Source: Cerrena zonata
Taxonomy: Eukaryota > Basidiomycota > Agaricomycetes > Polyporales > Cerrenaceae
Reading direction: 5' to 3'
Assembly (NCBI GenBank): GCA_038087015.1
Contig: JASBNA010000031.1
Location: forward strand, 372,001-436,000
Length of the DNA stretch: 64,000 bases
Position numbers and translations under genes: made by a program. A model generated the notes under the pieces. It saw nothing but the letters and a program-made list of their open reading frames with translations, searched no databases and was not told the origin of the DNA. Of the stretch, positions 1 to 12,025 are shown in pieces (the stretch's first letter is position 1; every line of letters begins with the position of its first letter).

Positions 1-1101
1 AGAAGTAAGCATCGAAATTAATTAATGAGTGTAGATGTGGGCACAGCATTTTACCGGATATGAAGAACGCAAGGAAGTGCCATTTCGGCGTCGCTTCAGG
101 AAGTCCAGTTGGACTATGACTTTGTGTTCGCATCATGTGCAGACTCGCTGCCGACCCTGTATAGAGGTTAACATACATTACTTCGGTCTAACGACATTAC
201 AAGACCGTACCAAAACTCGCTAGCGCCATGGTGTTGAACGCAAGATGAATGAACGACTTGTGGCTTTGGAAGTATGCAATCAAGACAAGGAAGAAGTTTT
301 TAATGTATTACACGCACCTGAACATGCTGGTCAGAAGCGTGTAAGAAAGCCCCGACAACGGGCTATGTGTAAAGCTCCTCCTCATGACTCGTTGAGCCTG
401 AGGAAACTGCCAGACGAGCCAAACGGCCGCATTAGCCAACCCGATCGTCCAGCACATACGTTTGCCTTCCGATGCGTCGAGTATTGGCTGCAGAACTTGA
501 ACATATGACCATACAGCGGTATGTTTAATCATCATAGGCCACTCTTCGATAGTCTGCTGCATCGATTTGAGACCATCTTGAAGTTTCTATATGGACCGGT
601 GAGACCATTTGCGAGGTTGAAGATGGCGGTTCATACCTTTCCAAGCTCATAATGCCTCGCTCGACGGATTTCTTCACTTGTAGGGGCTCGGAACTTCCAA
701 ACCATATTGCCTGTGTGGGTCATTTTCTCGGTCCAGAAAGCCGTATCATGCTCTGTCCTCTGAGCCGCCACAGTAAAGACAAAGAAAGATCCCAGAACGA
801 AAAACTGCGACAATTTCAAAACATGGAGCGCAAACAGAAGAGCCTGAGGACGTACCATAACCTGATTCCGTATTGAGGGTGCTTTCACTTTTTCCGAGAA
901 AGATTCCACAGGTGATTCTTTCACTACCTGTTGTCTAAAGGACAGCGTCTCCGGGACAACATTTGAGGGTTCCTTGCTAGGTCGTGTCGGTAGTCGAGGA
1001 AATCGGTGATTCGGTGTGAATGAAAAGGAACGACATGGTGCGTGGGGTAGGTGTATTGACCGTAGCGATCGAGTAGAGAACGGAGTGAAGAGACCAAACA
1101 T
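1..1101 (-). CDS. PCP1: Mitochondrial rhomboid-type intramembrane serine protease, partial (C-terminus beyond left edge)
   Basis: Four minus-strand exons join in frame: 1101-637, 586-318, 263-211 and 156-55, with a further donor at 54 that starts an intron running off the window. The N-terminus is basic and Ser/Arg-rich like a mitochondrial presequence, followed by a first hydrophobic segment (about residues 85-110). Exon 2 carries the rhomboid-core start, including a membrane segment with CWTIGLANAAVWLVW. Exons 2-3 give FSHKSFIHLAFNTMALASFG, the conserved H-x3-H-x3-N segment of PARL/Pcp1-type rhomboids. The catalytic GxSG serine and last histidine should lie left of the window. Pcp1-type enzymes cleave membrane-anchored precursors in the inner mitochondrial memb­rane. 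The start is the first ATG of the long exon; a presequence suits it. Family assignment is firm; the exact orthologue is inferred. Confidence 0.85.
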
Positions 1102-1880
1102 TCACTTGGATGCAATGTAGAAAATGCCAAGTAGGCTGGTGTAGATCGCGAAGTTGAGACGCAAGGAATCTAATCTGCTCATTCAACATTACCAGGTGTC
1201 ATGTCACAACAGGTAGGCATGCACACGCAATTGATCAGAGGCTTACCTGTTTCACCTAAGACAGCTAACGAGTTGAATATCGGTGTTGAAGAAGGGGGAA
1301 ATCAAACATAAGTATCCATTCGAGTTCAGAGTGGCAAACAAGCAGCGAAACGACAGTGAAGATATTGGATTGGCGTCATCTCGGCATATCCCACGTGGCT
1401 GTCGCTGACTATAACTGGCTTAGTAAACCTATGTAGGAAAGCGAGTCCGAATTAACAAACATTTTAGAACATTTTGACCAAAGATTTAGAGCACTAAGCA
1501 GACTAAAATAGTTTGCAATATTCATGGTCACTGTACTATTGTAGTTTGGCAAGAAGACATACCCAAATTGGAGTTTTTCCAAGATTCAGCTCCGATCGAT
1601 CGATCGCATCACACGAGTCGGTCTTCTGGTACCGGACCCTCTGTTTTATAAACGGAACAGCTTGTTATCCATCATTTGTACAACAAGACCTTGCTGCATA
1701 GATTCAAACCGTTGGACGTCGAATAGGTGCATTTTCTCGTTTTCTAATACCGCCAATAGTCTAACTTAAAAGTCTACAAACTTCAGTAAGACTTACCAAC
1801 GTTGCAAGAACTAGATTTCTTCGCAGAATTACCTCATGTATATCAGGTAACTTCTCGAGACAAAAAACGTTCCTAGAAGA
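1102..1880. other. Intergenic, divergent promoters
   Basis: About 780 bp between the divergently transcribed rhomboid and methyltransferase genes. Only short open frames are present, none with splice-consistent continuation or a recognisable motif. It probably holds both promoters; no clear element was seen. Confidence 0.5.
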
Positions 1881-3261
1881 ATGTTCTTTTACATATCTTT
1901 CCTTCGACCTCCTCCCCTGCAAGCATCACCGTCATCTCCTTTGATTATCACCCCCCAGATTGCAAACGACCTACGGACGGAACTGTATGCTGGAGAGCAA
2001 GATATATTCTATGGTTGGACATCGATTACATCAAACTCTTCATCCTCATCTGCTGGAATTCCCACTATCACAAAATCGCGAAAACTAACAACATGGCGAC
2101 AGGATTCTGCTTATAAAGAAATCAAGGTGCCTCTACCCTTGGGGATACGAGAAGGCCAAAGCTATAAGCTAGTTCTCACCGCTTATGACCAAGGACATCC
2201 ACACATAATAAACTTGGCTACATTATCATGTGGTCCACGACCGTTACCTGTACTTTCCATGCCTATTCTGTTCACATCCCGCGGATACTCCTCTGCCAAG
2301 CAAGAACAGGTGGAACGTATCTACCGACTTACAACTCCACAGCGTGGTCAACTATTTCTTAAGATCAAGGAACAGACTTCGTTCGATCTCGACAAAGTAA
2401 GTTCTGCCTGCAGTCCGGATATCTGAGACACCATGCGATGGTGCTTAGGCGAACTCAGAAAGTATGGGATAGCGGTATCGGCCTTAGCTCTTGGATCGAC
2501 TTTGTCTCCACTCAAAAGGAGGAGTTACTATCTCCACCCGAAAAGGAATTTCGAGAACGTTTCCTTCAGAAGGGTATTTGCAATGTCATCGAGCTCGGTA
2601 TGTGGATGCGTGTGCTATTTACCCCTGGGGTTGGTTACTTACCATGGCGCAGGTGCAGGAACCGGCATTGTGTCTCTGACCTTGGGAGCCATCCGATCGG
2701 AACAAGCGGGGAACAGTGGTCAACTACTCACGACTGACCTCGGTACGTTCTATATCTGACAGATCAGGACTGAATTCTTGTTCCTGACATACTGGGTTAT
2801 TGAAGATTCCGCAATGCCATTGTTGGAACATAACATTAGTAACAACGAGCACCTTTTCGTTGGCGATCGACCCCAAGCACTCGTGCTTGACTGGGATGAG
2901 GAGTCTCTACCTTCCGAAGTAACTGCCATTCAAGATGGATTTGACCTCGTAATGTAAGTCTTATCCCTTCACGTTGAGATAATTACCGATCAGGATATAT
3001 CGGTTCAGAATGGCAGATGTGACGTACAATACCGCGTCTTTCCCATCTCTCGTTCGTACGTTACAAAACTTGGTCCATAACTCGTCAGGCAAGGCCCGAT
3101 CACCGCTTCTTCTTCTGGGGTACAAGGAACGAGACCCGGCAGAGAGAACGCTATGGGAGATGGCGGAGACCGTTGGTATTACGTTCGAGCATATAGGTGA
3201 GAGAGAAGGTGCTGGAGGTGCACCAGTTGAAGTCTGGTTAGGTCGTGTCAAGGGGGTATAG
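1881..3261 (+). CDS. Family-16 (METTL21-like) SAM-dependent lysine methyltransferase
   Basis: Five exons in consistent phase: 1881-2396, 2459-2597, 2653-2742, 2806-2953 and 3009-3261, giving 381 residues. The seven-beta-strand methyltransferase motifs lie in order: KVWDSGIGLSSW before the fold, motif I VIELGAGTGIVSLTLGA (spanning an intron), an acidic post-I position in TDLDSAMPLLEHNI, and IMADVTYNTASFPSLV where the family carries its D/N-x-x-Y-like segment. C-terminal LLLGYKERDPAERTLWEMA is also typical. Members methylate lysines of translation factors or chaperones in the cytosol; the substrate here is unknown. The long N-terminal extension (about 170 residues before KVWDSG) is poorly conserved in this family. 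The last intron could end at 2991 or 3008; 3008 gives the better family match. Confidence 0.85.
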
Positions 3262-5698
3262 ATAATGGCCAAATGCCGAGTGTCAGCCTTTCGCTCTATA
3301 AAAATGGCCGGTATTACCGAGGGTTTGATGAGAGAAACTAGTACTTTACCGGAGCACCCCACGTTCGGAGGTGAAAATACTACTCAGTCTGGAGAGATGA
3401 AGTTACAAAATTTGCATAAAACCATTTGTTCTACAATGCTCTAGCAAAAATGGATCCGAAGTGTCCTTTGGTCGAAAGAAGCCACATTCTATTTATGTAA
3501 AGACATGCCGTAACGCCTCACTCTTCCAAACTATGCAATTTACACAATACAGTTCACACTCGACTTTGAATGGCCCCACCACCGGAACTCCGTCGCGGTG
3601 ATACAAACTTTTCCCAGTACCCTGGTGGCGGAAAGTGCGCTATTTCTATTCTCAGCCAGGGGCCCATGTTGATCTTCTTGTGTGACGTGAGAGATCGAGT
3701 ATTGATTACAAAGGTGGGAGTGAGCCAAGACCATATTATTGGATTGGAAAACAAACCAAGTCCATGGGTCGTATACTTACGGTCGGCGTTGTCCTAATAA
3801 AAACAGGGATCCAAATACTGAAAATGACCAAACGGAGAATATCGAACGTCAACATTTCACCATTGTGTGAAAGGAGTTGGAACAACCTTTCATACGAGAT
3901 GCACTTCCCTCAGGAAGTAGTAACAGACCCGAAATAGAGATGTCTATCATGATCAGAATCAGGCTATGATCGCGCACTGAGAACGCCCCATATACGTTCG
4001 CGACAAGACTAGACCTGCAAGTTGCGAATACTCGCATATGACCGCAGTAAAACAGAGACCTAAAGAGCGTGTTTTCGGAACACAATCTGCACAGACATAA
4101 CATTACCACTTCTGAGCGACATCGCTTTTCAGGATGCAGCTGACACGAAAAAAGTAAATCGGCCATGACTCATGTGAACAGACAGGGACTTGACATAACC
4201 TACATCTTGAACGAGTTGTAAAGCGGATACAGAGCTTACCGGTTCAGCTTCCGTCCGCAGCTTCGAGGACCGATCAGTCGTAAATGGCAAGTCCGAGCGT
4301 CGCTTAGGGAGCCCTGGACGAGCCCAATAGCATACGATGAGAGCTCTCGATACATGGCGAGGAGAAGACTGTCTGAGACTGTGCGAGTATAGCTATCACA
4401 TTAGCAAGAATATACGCAGGCGTATTCTCCAGGATTTGCATCCGCTTCATTTTCGCCGTATCGACGTCCGGACAATACTAGGGCGCTGTGCATATCATGA
4501 TATTAGTATCGCTATCATTGATCAGCAAATGTGTGTACCTACATGCATGAAAAGGATGCATAGGTAGCATACCGATTACATATCACAAGCCCGTGTACAG
4601 AAATTTTAAACACTTGGGGCACGATAGTCTCTGCTCACATATCTCTCTTCACCCGAGAACATGAGCCAGTTATACGTGGCACCTGGAAGCCGAATTTTTG
4701 GAATGGGCTATAGCTGGACGCTGAGGAACAGAAGCTTGGCGTTTACTCCACACCAGCTTGAAGATATTATCTGTCCCTGAGAACAGATCTGGGAAGGAAA
4801 CATTCAATTGAGCGAAGGAGATCCAAAGACAAGGATTGTTCTCACCCATAAGCGATGTTGTTCTCGAGACAAATGTCACATGCCCTGGTGACAGAGATAT
4901 GGAATGGTCAGCTTCTTTAAACTTCATGCCTCTTTAACTGGTACCAGTGATGCAATATCACCAAGAAAACATCGAGATTAAAAAAAACATAAGTATTCTC
5001 ATTCTGGCCGGAATATTACCCGGTTTCATAGCTCCGCGTGCCAGATTTGGATCGACCTTCTCAGCCATCCATCTCAACCACAGACACCAACTTGAGCTGC
5101 TCCCATCCTCATGTGTGGTCCTATCTGGTCGGTGAAATGCTGTTTAGGTCGGTATTGAAGAACCCTTATTCGTATAAGGTGATAAACAGATGTTTCAGGG
5201 CGTCATTACAGCCACAGAACGCCGCAGTCCGGCAGGACCATGGTAGTTACCAAAATTGACAGAAAAAAGTGTTTGCCGAGAGTCTCTGGTCCTTGGCGGA
5301 GTCCAAAGCGGTAGCCAAGCGTGGTATCGGAAGCTACGCTTCGGTTCTACGAAAGGATAACGGACTAGGCAATTTCTTTAGATACAGCGCGTTTACCCCC
5401 TTCACACCACTACAAGGTTCTCTTCATTCTTTTCCTTCTTTCTTTCTCTCGTAAGTTTCTCTGTGGTCCTGGCCGGCATCACTACCAAGAATATCTTTTC
5501 AACTCGGAACCTATCTTATAGCCCCGTCGATAATCTGGACTGACCCCCTTGGCGCAGTGCGCAGTCATCGCCTCTTCCCGAAAGCTCGCCCAAGAACAAT
5601 TCTTTGCTAGTGCTCAAATACCTGCATACCCTGCCCCTTACGCACCTACTTTTCAATAGGAAACGTACACCACACACTCACCACATAACTTCCACGAC
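3262..5698. other. 2.4 kb stretch without a supported gene
   Basis: Both strands hold only short frames (for example 4927-4670 minus and 3570-3797 plus) that neither match a family I recognise nor link through good splice sites. An imperfect hairpin with arms ATGCAT/ACCT lies at 4537-4565. The last 300 bp before 5699 are presumably the aspartic-protease promoter. A poorly conserved, intron-rich small gene cannot be excluded. Confidence 0.4.
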
Positions 5699-7599
5699 AT
5701 GTTACCATTCAATTCACTACCTTCTAGCCTCATATTAACTCTGTTGATCTCATTGGACTCATTGGGTGGACTTTCATATGGCGCACCGAACCCTATCGCT
5801 CAACCGCTGTCGATTCCCCTTGTACGTCGCTCTCAGAAGCCCCGGGATATCACCGAGCTAGGCACGTGGGCGAAAAAACAACGACTCGCACTCGAAGCAA
5901 AATATGGGATTGGCCAGACGTCCGACAAACGTAGCAGTGGCATGAACTTGTAAGGATCTTCAGTGAATTTGATTCGGGCACACATTAAAGGATTTCTTGC
6001 ACAGGTTGACAAACCAGAATGCGGACTCAAGGTATATAAACCCCGAGGTTTCAGACGATTTGCTTGTCTAACTTTCACATAGTTATTTCGGCTCCCTCGC
6101 CGTTGGGACACCGCCTATATCTTACGACGTCATCCTTGATACTGGTTCGGCGTAAGTGTTGTCGTCCCACTTGATTTGTTGGCAACTAATGGCGTTCGGT
6201 ATACAGGGATTTCTGGTTAGCAGGCAGCAATTCGTCATCGATTCCCACAGGAATTCCCACCTTTGACACCTCCGGTATGTTTTCCGTCAACAACTTTGAA
6301 ACGTATGCTAAACGTGTTCATTTGTAGCTTCTTCTTCATTCGTCGATCTTAAGACATCCTTTTCAATACGATATGGCTCAGGCGCTGCTGCAGGTACCCT
6401 GGGTAGTGACGTGGTACAAATGGCTGGTTTCGAAGTGTCAAATCAGACATTCGGTATTTACGGTTCCCTTCCTGGAAAGGAGTGTGACTAATTTGTGATT
6501 ATGCAGCTGTGGTATCAGAAGTTAGTACAAACATGCTAACGACACCTGTTTCTGGAATTCTCGGTCTTGGCTGGGACACTATTGCAGCATCGGGCGTCAA
6601 GCCGTTTTGGCAAGTTCTTGCAGAGACCGATGGCCTATTAGACGAACCAGTCATGGCTTTCCAGTTGACTCAGTACATCGACGATTCCAGTGCCCGAAGT
6701 TCGGAACCAGGCGGGACCTTCACGTTTGGTGCTGTCAATTCATCGCTATATACTGGCGATATTGACTATCAAGATATTCCTGACGGCTCGGCCGGGTACT
6801 GGATATTGCAATTGAAGAGTGAGCATCTGATACTGTCTGGTGCAGGCGGTATTTATTGAATTCTTGCTTTAAGCGTTGAATGTCCAAGGGCAAAGTCTCA
6901 CCTTGTCTGGTACCTCATATGCTGCCATCGACACTGGTACCACACTGGTCGGCGGTCCGTCCTCGATGATTGCTTCTCTTTATAGCCAAATCCCTGGAAG
7001 TGCAGCTGCTACTGGCGAATATGATGGCTACTATACATATCGTACGTATCTTAGGCTGACTAATGGAACTGCTCTAACTTTATATGACATTCACCGTTCC
7101 TTAGCATGCAGTACCGAGGTCTCAATATCTTTAGGTTTCGGAAGTAGTTCCAATACGTGGTCAATCGACCCCTCAGTATTTAAGCTTGCGCAACTGAGTC
7201 AGGATTCTTGTCTCGGGGCATTTTTCGAACTTTCATCTTCGGGGAGCAGCACACCAGAATGGATTGTTGGTGACACCTTCCTTGTAAGCCACGTCGTTAG
7301 GCACTACAGACCAAGTTCCAATGCTAAAATGATCTTTCTAGAAAAATGTCTATTCGGTATTCCGTGCCTCGAACCCACCTGCGGTCGGCTTTGCAAACCT
7401 TTCCTCCATTGCCCTTGCGATGAATGGGGCTGACGGTAGCCTACCAACGCCCACGATAGGCTCTGTGGTTGCAGCAACTGCCACCGGTGCTGGCTCCGAT
7501 AGGGCACAGAGCTCTGGCTCTCGTACCGGGGGCTCAGTACCGATTCAAGGTCTTTTCATTCTTGTGGCCTCGTGTCTACTGGGAGTTCTGTTGCAATAG
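5699..7599 (+). CDS. Secreted pepsin-like aspartic protease (family A1), probably GPI-anchored
   Basis: Nine exons in phase: 5699-5949, 6005-6031, 6083-6151, 6207-6274, 6328-6453, 6507-6818, 6874-7041, 7105-7283, 7342-7599; 485 residues. It starts with a hydrophobic signal peptide (LILTLLISLDSLGGLSYG) and a basic propeptide region. Both catalytic aspartates are present: DVILDTGSADFW (around residue 110) and AAIDTGTTLVGG. The flap motif IRYGSG follows the first. The product is a standard two-lobed A1 endopeptidase that would work outside the cell at acid pH. The C-terminus has a Ser/Thr/Ala/Gly-rich linker and a final hydrophobic stretch (LFILVASCLLGVLLQ), which suggests a GPI signal like yapsin-type proteases. 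Exon 2 is only 27 nt. No lesion is seen. Confidence 0.92.
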
Positions 7600-9101
7600 T
7601 CGTTTATTCGATTGTCAGAAGACATTTATTGCATGCACGGCCAGGTTACCCTCTGATTATTATGATATTTGGACTATGGACCTTTCACCAATCATACGTT
7701 GCGAACACTGACGTTCATGTATTATGACCATAGACATTGCTTGCTTACCATCACATACATAGACCTCACCTAGCATTCCTTTACTATGTATCATACCGAG
7801 CTGTCAACGAGTCAATCGACTTCGTTTGCGTCAGAGAATTCTGATTATTATAAGATACCATCCACGACAATTGTTAAATATGAGTCGTTTGGTTTTTTTA
7901 CTATGTAATATTATGGCATTTTCCACGTTCGTGGGAATTCAAGAAATATTAATATCGGTGACCGTGGTTTCCAAGTTTTGTTTTGTTGCTAGATGACTAT
8001 TACAGCTACAACTTATAGCTATGGCTCCTGCTCCTAGTCTTCGTAACTGGTCTTTACCAGTTTCCAACATGACCATCTTTGACGGTAGACGCGTGAGAGC
8101 CCAGCTTCAGTCAGCGGCATCTTCATCTTCAACATAAAGTAAAAGTTAAGTAAACTAATTTCTAAGTCCTCACACGAAGCCCACTATTGTGCTATATTTG
8201 AAAACTAACTTGAGATATCCAGGTATACAGGTTCGACTGCAGCAGGAGACCTCAGTTGCCTATTGTCTGTTTTCCTTGTACGCATGCAGTACGTCGGTGG
8301 CCCCGAGCCTAGATATCTCGATACCTGTGCAGGCCAGATTGAGAAATCTCTATACATGCCTACAACACTAATCCGTTCTGAAGACACCTTTACAAGATAT
8401 ATTTGGGATAAGCTAAACTTACGGTAATAATTGGATTACATCCCAATCATGAAGTCAGTCAGTCGTACCCCTTGTAGTAAGAAGAATCTTGGACAAGTTT
8501 CACTCAGACTCACTCAGACTAAGTATGATTTCAAGATATCGGGGTAGAGGGAACCGATTTCGGAGGTACGGCTTCATCTCTCACATCATGTTTACGCACT
8601 AAAGGGTCGGTAGGCAGGCCGAAAACATAGTTAGGAACTCATCTAGACCGAGTTTGTCCTGGTTACATATACCTCCGTCTGTCCAACGTACCTTTTGCAC
8701 ACGCTCCACCATCCTTCTTTCACTCATGAGTCTTCTTTTTACACGACTAGATGTCAATTTCCGGTCCGACATAGTGACAAGGGAGCCCCTCCTGCCTCGG
8801 GCATAGTCATCCGATTCCTGAGGGCATTCATGAGTTCGTTATGAAGACAGTGATCGTTCGAAAACGGTCACGTAAATAAAGGAAATCATTGTCGGACTAC
8901 TACGCAATTGCATGTGTCCCAGTGTCGAACCGTGTTCTTGCATCATTTCCGCAGGCATTGGGGGTCATGAGGCGATAACCAGTATTCAATTAACAAAGAT
9001 CATAGGAATCCTTTCGGACCGATATCATTCAACTGGTCTACTATATAGAGTCTATATGTTTCTTGGTGGACAACATCGAGGTCGAATTGATCAACAGCGC
9101 T
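7600..9101. other. Intergenic, GH1-A upstream region
   Basis: 1.5 kb with no supported gene. Around 8800-8840 a segment with GGCATAGTCATCCGA resembles blocks upstream of GH1-B (about 23955) and downstream of it (about 27868), so parts of this region are shared flanking sequence of the GH1 duplicates. The 3' UTR of the aspartic protease should lie at its left end. Confidence 0.45.
9041..9050 (+). promoter_or_regulatory. TATA-like box of GH1-A
   Basis: CTATATAGAG lies about 55 bp before the start codon at 9102. The paralogue GH1-B has a TATA-like element at the same distance, which supports a real core promoter; function is inferred. Confidence 0.4.
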
Positions 9102-11694
9102 ATGTGGTCTAAGCTCTTGAACACTGTTCTTCTCTCTGTGATTACAACACAGCTCGCATTTTCTCAGTCAATCCCCGTAGGCCCTCTTCCTTCTCTCCCT
9201 ACCGCCGTCACATCAGGTTATACCCAACAAGATTTAGATGGCTGTGATCCTTCCTTCTCCCTCGTTGTATTGATTGTTGGCTTACTATCGTTCTCTAGTG
9301 TGGCAGTCTGTCGAAAAGGGTGGTGTTTCTGTCGTGCCGGCGAATGTCACTCATGTCCTGGAGCCCGTTGCGAATTTTTCTGTCGGTCCAGACCCACCTC
9401 GATTCAGGCCGTCCTACCTACAAGCTTCTACAGATAGTCTGAAGTTTCCTAAAGGCTTCTTATATGGAGTCTCGACCGCTGCGACACAAGTCGAGGGTGG
9501 GGTCAAAGAGGGTGGGCGTGGTCCGAGGTAAAGATTTGTGAAGACCCCTACTCAAGCCACTTTCTGATTTGTTTGTCTAGTATCTATGATTGGGGATGCC
9601 ACATCCTTCCCTTATTTTGCAATAACGAGAACCCGGATGTGACGGTGAACGAGTACTATCAGTATAAACAGGACATCCAACGAGTCAAGGCTATGGGGGT
9701 GACAACGTTCAGTTTCTCGATTGCATGGCCCAGAATACTTCCGTTTGGGACCAAAGGTAGTCCTGTTAGTGAGGAGGGTCTCAAATTTGTACGTCCTGAC
9801 TAACAGCTCTTGAATAATCCTTCACAAATAATTATTTCCCAGTACGACGACTTCATCGACGAGCTCTTGAAGAACGGGATCGAGCCTGTAGCTACTCTGT
9901 TTCACTGGTAATTTCCTTCTTTACCGTTACCGCTGAAGTACCCGCTTATACGTATCTGACACAGGGATGCTCCCCTCAATATTGTAGCTCAATATGGGGC
10001 TTTCCTGAATAGCAGTGTTGTAGATGACTTCAACAATTACGCTTCCATCGTCTTCCAGCGGTACGGGAAGAAAGTGAAAACCTGGCATACCTTCAATGAG
10101 CCTCGTGTCAGTGGTTCCTTATGCTCTTTGCGAGTTGAAAGCTCATCGATATCCGTACATAGGTTTATTGTTCTTTCTATGCCGTATGCATCTTATTATA
10201 TACATCTACTGACGCTCACGGTCCACGGAACCTCTAGGGATTTCCATATGAATCAAAATACCCAGATGGAGTCAATACAACAACGGCTCCTTTCACCTGT
10301 ATACCAAATGTACGTTTCCCCATTTTATGTATTGTCGATACGTCTAATAGCATCATATAGATCATCAAAACACATGCTGTTGCAGTTCAGACGTACCGTA
10401 ATCTGGTATCTGAAGGGAAAATTGCCAAAGGTAAAATAGCTTTGAAGCACAATGGAGCGAAGCCTGTGGGTCTTCTACTTACGTCTACCATTCTCTATGG
10501 ATCGTACCGACGTACTTAATCGAATTAAGGTGCCCTTTGATCCCAACAGTGAAAGTGACCAGGAGGTCGTTGAGCGTGTAGCCGACTTGGGTGTCGGAAT
10601 TTTCTCTCAACCTATCTATGGTGTGTACCCTTATTAGTGGAGATTTGCGGTGATCTTGAGTGATTGATTATGTTGGTAGTTGACGGCAACTATCCCCAAC
10701 GTGTCTTGGACACCATTCCTGCAAGAATCCTACGACGGTTCACAGAGGAGGAAAAGAAAATTATCAAAGGGAGTGCTGACTTCTATGCTATCGGTAATAT
10801 TTCATGCTCCAATCGAGCACGCTTATCCGTTTTAATTCACGCTTCCAGATGCTTATGCTACCGGTGCAGCGAAGACACCACCCGAGGGTATCGAAGCTTG
10901 TGCTTCAAACATGGGCGACCCCAATTGGCCTAGTAGGTCTTTTGATATGGAATCATCTCAGATATTGTGCTAATCTTATTTTCTATAGACTGTGTAGATA
11001 CCAGTCCCGCTGCTGGACACTCACTTGCTACTGGTTGGGCACTTGGTGCGGCAGGTGACCTGATCACCCGGGGGTTGGTTTCTTCGATGTCTTCTTTATG
11101 ACAGACCAGGCCTCTAATTATACAATTCAACAGAGGGGCGGACACATCCCAACTGCTGAGATATCAACTCAACTGGCTGACGACGACATATCCGTCTCCT
11201 GGAGGTATCTACATCACTGAGTTTGGCTTTGCGGAACCAGTGAGTATTATTCACGCTAACATTATATCACGATGATAGCTTACCGGGATCATTCACAGTT
11301 CGAGGCCATGTTACCCGAGTTGTATCAGATCACTTGGGATGAACGTCGCTCGAACTATCTATTGGATTATCTCAATGAAGCTTTGCTCGCTATACATGGT
11401 TAGTCGTTTAGATCGATCATATCATATATGTAAGATTAATGGTGTATTGCCAGAGGACAAGATTGACTTAAGAGGCGTGTTCTTCTGGACTCCATATGAC
11501 AATTTGTAGGACAACTTATTTTATTCTTCCAAGTGAACTATAGTGACCCGATTTCTATTAGCGAATGGAATCTTGGAACGCCCGTAAAATACGGCTTGCA
11601 ACACGTCAATTTCTCCAGTCCAGGTCTAGATAGGGCGTACAAACAGTCGTTCTTCCAAGTTCGAAATTTCTTCGAGCAGCATCTTTCAAATTGA
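9102..11694 (+). CDS. GH1 beta-glucosidase, extracellular, copy A
   Basis: Sixteen exons in consistent phase: 9102-9243, 9299-9527, 9581-9788, 9843-9907, 9965-10106, 10163-10183, 10238-10309, 10361-10465, 10530-10620, 10680-10793, 10849-10932, 10989-11073, 11134-11239, 11299-11398, 11454-11505, 11562-11694; 582 residues. A signal peptide ([14 protein letters not shown]) precedes an N-terminal extension of about 90 residues before the barrel start [17 protein letters not shown]. The acid/base glutamate is in TWHTFNEP and the nucleophile in [15 protein letters not shown] near the end is the substrate-site tryptophan motif. The enzyme would hydrolyse beta-glucosides outside the cell. Several donors are weak (GTGATC, GTCAGT, GTTGGT), yet each matches the stronger site in copy B at 24246. 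All 16 exon boundaries match copy B. Confidence 0.9.
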
Positions 11695-12025
11695 TCTAAA
11701 TAACTCTGCCTTCGTACTACAGAATCATCTGTCGCTGATGGCATATCCGTATCCGTATCTGTATCTGTAGGGTGTTCCCTATGCATTCGTTGGTCAATCA
11801 CTACATATTTGTCTGACGAAGCTCAAGGGTGGACATAAATGTGCTTCAGAACTACAAAAAAACTAATCGATTTTCGCACCAGGAACACCCGAGTAATATC
11901 GAGTATATTCTATCCTCAGTCAATACCTCGCCGGGGGTTACTATAAACTTTCTGAAATGAATAACGGACTACGAGTGAAATTACAGTTTCTATTAAGTGA
12001 TTTCTTCTCCGTCTTTCCCTCCCTC
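11695..12025. other. Short intergenic between convergent genes
   Basis: 330 bp between the 3' ends of GH1-A and the F-box gene. It contains a short CCGTAT/CTGTAT hexamer repeat at about 11746-11769 and otherwise only presumed 3' UTR and terminator sequence. Confidence 0.5.

Noticed and set aside
3849..4166. Minus-strand 105-codon frame as a gene
   Set aside because: No recognisable motif, no in-phase splice partners, and internal donor-acceptor pairs give stops in every frame.
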